This document shows, in pieces, positions 6,430-10,299 of a DNA stretch of 10,299 nucleotides. Made by a program: the position numbers and the translations under genes. Positions within the stretch are counted from its first letter, which is position 1. Each line of letters opens with the position of its first letter. The DNA comes from Acidobacteriota bacterium (GTDB taxonomy: Bacteria; Acidobacteriota; Vicinamibacteria; Vicinamibacterales; UBA823), in the NCBI GenBank assembly GCA_003509065.1, contig DODG01000154.1, forward strand, positions 1 through 10,299. The letters run 5' to 3'. The notes under the pieces were generated by a model that saw only the letters and a program-made list of their open reading frames with translations, was not told where the DNA came from and made no database searches.

Positions 6430-7551
6430 TTAATTTTCTACTCCGCCCCAGATGGCTTCTGCTGCTTTTACAATTAATTCAAGTTTCCTGGTTTGATCAT
6501 CATGTGTTAAAGAATTTCCCTCTTCAGTAGAAGCAAAACCACACTGAGGTGCTATTCCTAATTGTTCGAGATCAATATATTTGGATGCTTCATCAAACTT
6601 CCTTTTGATCCAGTCTAATTCTTCTAAATTACCATCCTTTGTTGTTATAAAACCAGGCATCACTCTTTGCTTACCTTTTGCCATGAGTGACAGAGGTTCA
6701 AGACCACCTGCACGATCGGTATCGTATTCCATGAAAAATACGTCTACGCCCGTCTGATTAAATACAGCATCTGCTACGGCGTCATAGGCTCCCTCGGCAG
6801 CATGAGTTGATCTGAAGTTACCCCGGCACATGTGCATCGCAATTGTCATATCAGATGGTCTGTCTTTGATTGCTTCATGCATCATCCAAGCATATCTTTG
6901 AATCAAATAGTCAGGATCGTGCCCTTTAGCTTTCGCAGCCTCGCGGTGCTTAGGATCACATAAATAAGCAAAGAAAATATCGTCCATTTGTAGGTAGCGA
7001 CATCCCACATCGTAAAAAGCGGTTACAGCTTTTTTATATGCTTTAGATATATCGGAAGTTAATACTTCTATATCATCATATTCTTGAGGAATAATGTCCT
7101 CCAAAGAGGTCCTAAAATGACAGCAGGATGGCCCAGGAATTGAAATCTTTGGTGTAACATTTGTATGTTGTGCCACATATTCAAAGTGTTGTAAGTGAGG
7201 ATGATCAGCTGGAAAATCGACTTTACTATTAATTGTTGGAAATATTGGGCGTAACTTTACACCTGCAAATTGCATACCTGCATCTGAATCCCTCTCCACC
7301 ATTTCCATTCCATCTAATCCGTCCATAAAGTCATAATGCCACCATGATCGACGTTGCTCACCGTCTGTTACGGCTTTTAACCCTATATGTTCCTGATTAG
7401 TTATAAGTGCTTTAATGGATTGGTTTTCTATTTCTGTTAGTTCAGATTTATCGATAGTATGTTCTTCATAATAGGACTTGCGTGCGTTCTTAACCTCATC
7501 AGATCGCAATAGACTTCCTACGTGATCTGCTCTTAACAAAACTTTTCCCAT
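6430..7551 (-). CDS. Core-MetE type (cobalamin-independent) methionine synthase II family protein
   Basis: This 373-aa zinc-dependent methyltransferase corresponds to the C-terminal catalytic half of MetE. It lacks the N-terminal half of the roughly 750-aa enzyme. The N-terminus RADHVGSLLR (7-16) and AVTDGEQRR (60-68) are typical of the family. All four expected zinc ligands are present: H240 and C242 (HMCRGN), E275 (FFMEYD) and C337 (APQCGFAS). The family transfers a methyl or other group to a thiol, such as homocysteine to methionine. Single-domain members include YxjG/YxjH-like proteins, folate-independent Mes synthases and epoxyalkane:CoM transferases, so the exact donor and acceptor are not settled. 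AAGGA (7565-7561) sits nine bases before the ATG and supports this start. A 34-codon lipoprotein-like gene lies 64 bases upstream on the same strand and may share its transcript. Confidence 0.88.
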   Translation of the reverse strand: MGKVLLRADHVGSLLRSDEVKNARKSYYEEHTIDKSELTEIENQSIKALITNQEHIGLKAVTDGEQRRSWWHYDFMDGLDGMEMVERDSDAGMQFAGVKLRPIFPTINSKVDFPADHPHLQHFEYVAQHTNVTPKISIPGPSCCHFRTSLEDIIPQEYDDIEVLTSDISKAYKKAVTAFYDVGCRYLQMDDIFFAYLCDPKHREAAKAKGHDPDYLIQRYAWMMHEAIKDRPSDMTIAMHMCRGNFRSTHAAEGAYDAVADAVFNQTGVDVFFMEYDTDRAGGLEPLSLMAKGKQRVMPGFITTKDGNLEELDWIKRKFDEASKYIDLEQLGIAPQCGFASTEEGNSLTHDDQTRKLELIVKAAEAIWGGVEN

Positions 7552-7615
7552 GATGCTATTTCCTTATTATTCTTACTCTAAGATTTTCTTTTTGGTGAAA
7601 CTAAAGACATGCCAA

Positions 7616-7720
7616 TTAATATTTTGGTTGTTGTTGAGTTATACAATGAATGCCTCCACCGCTACAGGAATTAAGAAAAATACAAAAAATAGGTAATAGT
7701 AATAGTTTCTTAATCTTCAT
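7616..7720 (-). CDS. Probable small lipoprotein, 34 aa
   Basis: The minus-strand ATG at 7720 opens 34 codons ending in TAA. The product begins MKIKKLLLLP and continues into a hydrophobic run ending LNSC, where C19 would be the lipidated cysteine: a charged start, an 11-residue hydrophobic core and a lipobox. The mature peptide would have only 16 residues: CSGGGIHCITQQQPKY, with a second cysteine. TAAGGTGG (ending 7725) lies four bases before the ATG and is a plausible ribosome site. N at lipobox position -2 is less usual but occurs. It precedes the MetE-like gene by 64 bases on the same strand. I recognise no named family. It could be a tiny outer-membrane lipoprotein, like entericidin-sized ones, or the surviving start of a decayed lipoprotein gene. 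Confidence 0.6.
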   Translation of the reverse strand: MKIKKLLLLPIFCIFLNSCSGGGIHCITQQQPKY

Positions 7721-7758
7721 CAAACCACCTTACACAACCAGCAAACTCTTGTGAAGGT

Positions 7759-7779
7759 TAGGTGTTGGTTTAGCACCTA
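7759..7779. repeat. Short inverted repeat
   Basis: TAGGTG (7759-7764) and CACCTA (7774-7779) are perfect complements around a nine-base loop. No T-run follows on either strand. It lies 39 bases upstream of the lipoprotein start and could be part of its leader or an operator. Confidence 0.35.
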
Positions 7780-7847
7780 CTCCCACTTTAAAAACTTCAT
7801 AACTCTATAGGGCTATATCGTCTTGCATGTCTGCATATCTGATGTTC

Positions 7848-7896
7848 GCCTTTTTGCGAGAGCCGTCAGAGATTGAGGCTCTACGAAAAAGCCTCA
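7848..7896. repeat. Overlapping, mutually exclusive stem-loops
   Basis: Arms 7848-7864 and 7877-7893 match as an inverted repeat at 13 of 17 positions, including runs of five A/T and AGAGCC/GGCTCT, around a 12-base loop. A second, perfect seven-pair stem TGAGGCT (7874-7880) with AGCCTCA (7890-7896) uses the right arm of the first. Such alternatives are seen in attenuators, but no T-run terminator follows either stem. Confidence 0.4.
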
Positions 7897-7999
7897 CCTA
7901 GAACCACCTATCTTCACAAAACTATGCAGATTGTGTAGTCTTTATTGATTATGAATAAGAAACTACTTTCTCCAACCAAATAAATCAAAATTTAACTTT

Positions 8000-8003
8000 A
8001 GGA
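8000..8003 (+). promoter_or_regulatory. Ribosome binding site of the secreted two-repeat protein gene
   Basis: AGGA lies ten bases before the ATG at 8014, in otherwise AT-rich leader DNA, and supports that start. Confidence 0.55.
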
Positions 8004-8013
8004 ATTTAAAACT

Positions 8014-8679
8014 ATGAAGATATTACTATCAATTATATTACTTTCTCTCTCCACACTTTCTTTGGCTGATGACCAGAAAAAAAATAACATGATGATGTTC
8101 TCGATGTTCACTAACCCAGCAGGACAAGATATGAAGGAAATGGAGGCATTTCTTTTAAAGTCCGCAAACGATAATGAAGAACGAGGCTATAATAGATGCG
8201 GAGTTTATAAACATCGAAGAGTTGGAAGCTCTAGGTCAGCGTATATGTATTGTTATTTTAATGATTATAATCAATGGGCAAAGATTGAAGACATTAGAGA
8301 TAGCGAGAGTGGTACTGCAGGCAATAAACAAATGTTCTCAGATCATACGGATCATTTATTAGGTATGGCTGAAAGTAATCTCAAGCCAGATCCTAAATAT
8401 GTTCTTTTAGTTAGATCTACTTTCGGTTCGTATTTAACAGGAAATGAGCGATCACAAAAAGCAAAACAATTCCATGATTATTATGAGAATAGTTTTGGAG
8501 GCTGCAACTTAATGGAGCATTTATGGGGTCCTGAAATTGGATACTATACGGTATGTGGATTCGAGAATTATAAAGAATTTGCAAAAGCTATGGAAATATT
8601 TAATCAAAGTGACATTTTAGAGCAAAAGCTTGATTTATTAGAGCACTCTGATGAAATATTGATTAGAGTTGATAATTAA
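8014..8679 (+). CDS. Secreted protein of unknown function with two similar halves
   Basis: This 221-aa protein starts with a clear Sec signal peptide (residues 1-18, cleavage likely after SLA, before D19). The mature protein appears duplicated. The first half has C62, H67 and C80 followed by YFNDYNQWAKIED. The second has C164, H169 and C181 followed by GFENYKEFAKAMEI. The Cys-His spacing is identical (five) and the Cys-Cys spacing is 18 and 17, with a repeat offset of about 102 residues. The pattern of strand, helix and aromatic-rich turn suggests two ferredoxin-like (dimeric alpha-beta barrel) domains; this fold is an inference. The Cys pairs could form disulfides in the periplasm. I recognise no named family. 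A serine-hydrolase gene follows after 84 bases on the same strand. Reading frame and AT-rich codon use fit the right half of the window. Confidence 0.85.
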   Translation: MKILLSIILLSLSTLSLADDQKKNNMMMFSMFTNPAGQDMKEMEAFLLKSANDNEERGYNRCGVYKHRRVGSSRSAYMYCYFNDYNQWAKIEDIRDSESGTAGNKQMFSDHTDHLLGMAESNLKPDPKYVLLVRSTFGSYLTGNERSQKAKQFHDYYENSFGGCNLMEHLWGPEIGYYTVCGFENYKEFAKAMEIFNQSDILEQKLDLLEHSDEILIRVDN

Positions 8680-8763
8680 CTCAGATTCTCGAGCTTACAT
8701 TGGAAGAAGATTAAGACCTAGCTAGGCTATTTCTAACTTAGGGCTTAATTTAATATAGACACT

Positions 8764-10119
8764 ATGAATAAAAAAACTTTACTGATAATGCTATTTCTTT
8801 TAACGGCATTGTGGATTTCTTTTAGTGCATTGCAAAATAGTCTACCTATGGTAGATCCAGCTGAAGTTGGATTCTCGTCAAAACAGTTAGGTAAAATTGA
8901 GAGTCATTTTCAGGACAGGGTAGATAGAGGTGAGATAGCTGGGATTGTAACTCTGGTAGCTCGCAATGGAAAAATTGCACATATAAGTGCCGTTGGTTAT
9001 CAGGATGTTGAGCAAGAAATACCCATGAAAACGAATACATTGTTTCGTATATATTCGATGACAAAACCTATCGCATCCACTGCATTAATGATGTTGTATC
9101 AGGATAATCAATTTCAATTAAATGACCCTTTATCTAAATTCATTCCTGAATTTAAAGATTTGCATGTGCTAAAACATCCCAACGCCCCTCTCGATGAAAT
9201 TATTGAGATGGAGCATGAGCCATCGGTGCTGGATATATTACGTCATACTGCCGGCTTCGCGCATGGTTTAGGTGATAGTGAGTATGATAATGCTTTCGTT
9301 GAGACTGGTATATTTAGACCTGAAACTTCCTTGGCAGAAATGATGATTGCATTATCTTCAATTCCGCTAGTGAATCAGCCAACTTCTGCATACCGCTATA
9401 GTGTAGGCCCTGATATAGCTTTACGATTAGTAGAGGTAATTTCTGGGATGCAAGTTGATGACTATTTAGAACAATTCATCTTTGAACCGCTGGGTATGGA
9501 TGATACAGGCTATGTAGTAAGTCCTGAGAATGCGTACCGCCTTTCTCCTGTTCATTGGTTAAAAGAGGGTAAATTAGTACCTATTAATACAAAGCATGGT
9601 AGTCCACCAGGAGGAGTTTTAGGGGAAAATTGGTCAGTAAACAATTATACCATTGACCACGAATACAAAGGCGGTAGCTTAGGCCTGTTATCAACAGCTG
9701 AGGATTATTGGCGTTTTGCACAGGCGGTATTGGATGGTGGCAAGCATAATAATAAACGTATAATTGATAAAGAGACCATTAAATTGATGACACAAAATCA
9801 CTTAACAGAGCAACAACAATACTTGGCCGCTATCAATTATCAGGAATCTAGCTGGGACCCACAAACTTTGAGTCCTGATATTGGTTTTGGCTTGGGATTC
9901 GCTATCATTGAGGGTGTATCAGATCCCGGTGATACCGCATCAAAAGGCAGTTTATTTTGGGGTGGTGCTGCCGCTACATATTTCTGGATTGATCCGGCAG
10001 AGGATATTGTTGTTGTTGCGATGACCCAACATATGGGTGTTGATGGAGTATGGTCGATTGAAGGAGAGCTTGCTGAATTGGTTTATGGTGCTTTGGTCAA
10101 GCGTAACAAATTAAACTAG
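8764..10119 (+). CDS. Class C beta-lactamase-fold serine hydrolase (EstB/family VIII esterase type)
   Basis: This 451-aa protein has the serine beta-lactamase-like fold (PF00144 type). The S-x-x-K active site is SMTK, with nucleophile S98 and general base K101. The second motif is Y212-S-V-G, the Tyr form common in family VIII carboxylesterases, where true AmpC enzymes have Y-x-N. HTAGFAHG and, near the C-terminus, WGGAAATY (399-406, the KTG-equivalent strand) are also typical. An N-terminal hydrophobic segment (about residues 5-23) is a signal peptide or membrane anchor, so the enzyme acts outside the cytoplasm. The likely role is hydrolysis of an ester, or of an amide or peptide; beta-lactam resistance is not indicated. 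No clear Shine-Dalgarno precedes the ATG; the signal sequence supports this start. Its stop is three bases from the end of the convergent small ORF. Confidence 0.92.
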   Translation: MNKKTLLIMLFLLTALWISFSALQNSLPMVDPAEVGFSSKQLGKIESHFQDRVDRGEIAGIVTLVARNGKIAHISAVGYQDVEQEIPMKTNTLFRIYSMTKPIASTALMMLYQDNQFQLNDPLSKFIPEFKDLHVLKHPNAPLDEIIEMEHEPSVLDILRHTAGFAHGLGDSEYDNAFVETGIFRPETSLAEMMIALSSIPLVNQPTSAYRYSVGPDIALRLVEVISGMQVDDYLEQFIFEPLGMDDTGYVVSPENAYRLSPVHWLKEGKLVPINTKHGSPPGGVLGENWSVNNYTIDHEYKGGSLGLLSTAEDYWRFAQAVLDGGKHNNKRIIDKETIKLMTQNHLTEQQQYLAAINYQESSWDPQTLSPDIGFGLGFAIIEGVSDPGDTASKGSLFWGGAAATYFWIDPAEDIVVVAMTQHMGVDGVWSIEGELAELVYGALVKRNKLN

Positions 10120-10122
10120 TAT

Positions 10123-10221
10123 TTATCCTGAGCAGTTGCCATTGGAATAGCTTGTAAAGTTAACAAGCCCTGTAATGATTGTTAAGTTAATGACTATTCC
10201 ACCAAGTAGTTTGTTTGTCAT
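10123..10221 (-). CDS. Small hydrophobic ORF, 32 aa
   Basis: The minus-strand ATG at 10221 opens 32 codons ending in TAA at 10123. The product begins MTNKLLGGIVINLTIITGLV and ends in a short polar tail with one cysteine, so it could be a single-pass membrane peptide or a signal-like sequence. GGGGGA lies seven bases before the ATG, and the ATG overlaps the TGA of the upstream reading frame as ATGA, which favours translation. Against this, a long imperfect inverted repeat lies within the ORF, and the peptide is short. It may be a real membrane peptide, a leader, or a chance ORF. I recognise no family. Confidence 0.4.
   Translation of the reverse strand: MTNKLLGGIVINLTIITGLVNFTSYSNGNCSG
10144..10200. 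repeat. Long imperfect inverted repeat between convergent genes
   Basis: Arms 10144-10167 and 10178-10200 begin and end with GGAATAG/CTATTCC (perfect) and share a second complementary block, AGTTAACAA against TTGTTAAGT (eight of nine). A smaller perfect stem GCTTGT/ACAAGC (10150-10155, 10163-10168) is nested in the left arm. It lies just past the stop of the serine hydrolase gene, so a role in transcript termination or 3' end stability is possible, although no clean T-run follows directly. Confidence 0.4.
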
Positions 10222-10299
10222 ATTATTTCCCCCGTTACTTCTCCATCCGTTTTTTTCTTAGCCAATTCTTTTTCTTTTAGTTTTTGTTTAAGCCTTTCT
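10218..10299 (-). CDS. C-terminal fragment of a gene entering from the right edge
   Basis: On the minus strand, 26 complete codons read in from the window edge to a TGA at 10218. The residues are strongly K/E-rich (begins ERLKQKLKEKELAKKK) and look like a charged helical or coiled-coil tail ending TDGEVTGEII. The stop overlaps the start of the 32-codon ORF as ATGA. There is too little sequence to name the protein. The lysine bias partly follows from AT-rich DNA, so coding status is likely but not proven. Confidence 0.45.
   Translation of the reverse strand, partial: ERLKQKLKEKELAKKKTDGEVTGEII

Larger units (their letters stand above)
7721..8013. promoter_or_regulatory. Divergent, structured non-coding spacer
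   Basis: These 293 bases separate the minus-strand lipoprotein/MetE-like pair from the plus-strand secreted-protein gene, so both promoters should lie here. I found no convincing ORF. Three possible stems stand out: 7759-7779, 7848-7893 and 7874-7896, the last two mutually exclusive. A weak plus-strand promoter candidate is TTCACA (7913-7918) with TAGTCT (7936-7941) at 17-base spacing; the -10 match is poor. No known riboswitch consensus was recognised. Confidence 0.5.

Noticed and set aside
7721..8013. Possible tRNA or known riboswitch in the structured spacer.
   Set aside because: No cloverleaf with a T-arm GTTCRA-type sequence and no recognised riboswitch core could be found; only simple stem-loops are supported.
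8717..8726. Perfect ten-base palindrome CCTAGCTAGG between the secreted-protein gene and the serine hydrolase gene.
   Set aside because: It is short and isolated, with no T-run or second copy seen; it is not distinguishable from chance.
8764..10119. Beta-lactam resistance gene.
   Set aside because: The SxxK motif and fold are shared, but the Y-S-V second motif and WGGA third motif fit family VIII esterase-type hydrolases better than AmpC.
1..10299. CRISPR array, insertion sequence or integrase-type mobile element.
   Set aside because: No regularly spaced direct repeats, transposase or integrase motifs, or flanking terminal repeats were seen on either strand.

Overview
The window reads as bacterial chromosomal DNA with two halves of different character. 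Positions 1 to about 6340 have mixed to moderately GC-rich composition: hand counts of single 60-base lines gave 53% at 5341, 48% at 3961 and 67% at 4321. From about 6360 to the end the DNA is AT-rich (45% at 7081, 33% at 8221, 32% at 9121). I see no transposase, integrase, tRNA, rRNA or CRISPR array. Organism: a Gram-negative bacterium is suggested by a probable small lipoprotein, a Tat-type signal, secreted proteins and class I GalT. I cannot name a lineage with confidence. The composition step could be a transferred island or an assembly join between two organisms.

Layout, left half. A minus-strand cluster reads galT (2074-3138), galK (902-2077), then a YdjM-type membrane metal-dependent hydrolase (1-890) that runs off the left edge. 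galT and galK overlap by 4 bases, and 11 bases separate galK from the hydrolase gene, so this looks like one transcript. GalT and GalK are two of the core Leloir enzymes of galactose use; galE and galM are not in view. A 236-base divergent spacer with several dyad symmetries separates galT from two plus-strand transport genes. These are a GlpF-type aquaglyceroporin (3375-4109) and an EamA/DMT-type small-metabolite exporter (4165-5064). Facing them is a minus-strand, Tat-signalled, PLP-dependent D-threonine-aldolase-like enzyme (5107-6336).

Layout, right half. On the minus strand is a core-MetE type methionine synthase homologue (6430-7551). It is preceded by a 34-codon gene for a probable lipoprotein (7616-7720). 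A spacer of 293 bases with several possible hairpins (7721-8013) lies before two plus-strand genes. The first encodes a secreted 221-aa protein made of two similar halves, each with a Cys pair (8014-8679). The second encodes a class C beta-lactamase/family VIII esterase type serine hydrolase (8764-10119). At the right edge, on the minus strand, a K/E-rich C-terminal fragment (10218-10299) overlaps by ATGA a 32-codon hydrophobic ORF (10123-10221).

Most enzymes here belong to well-known families with intact catalytic residues. The less explained items are the two very small minus-strand genes, the duplicated-half secreted protein, the structured spacers and the composition break near 6340-6430. 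I do not see clear evidence for a complete novel system.
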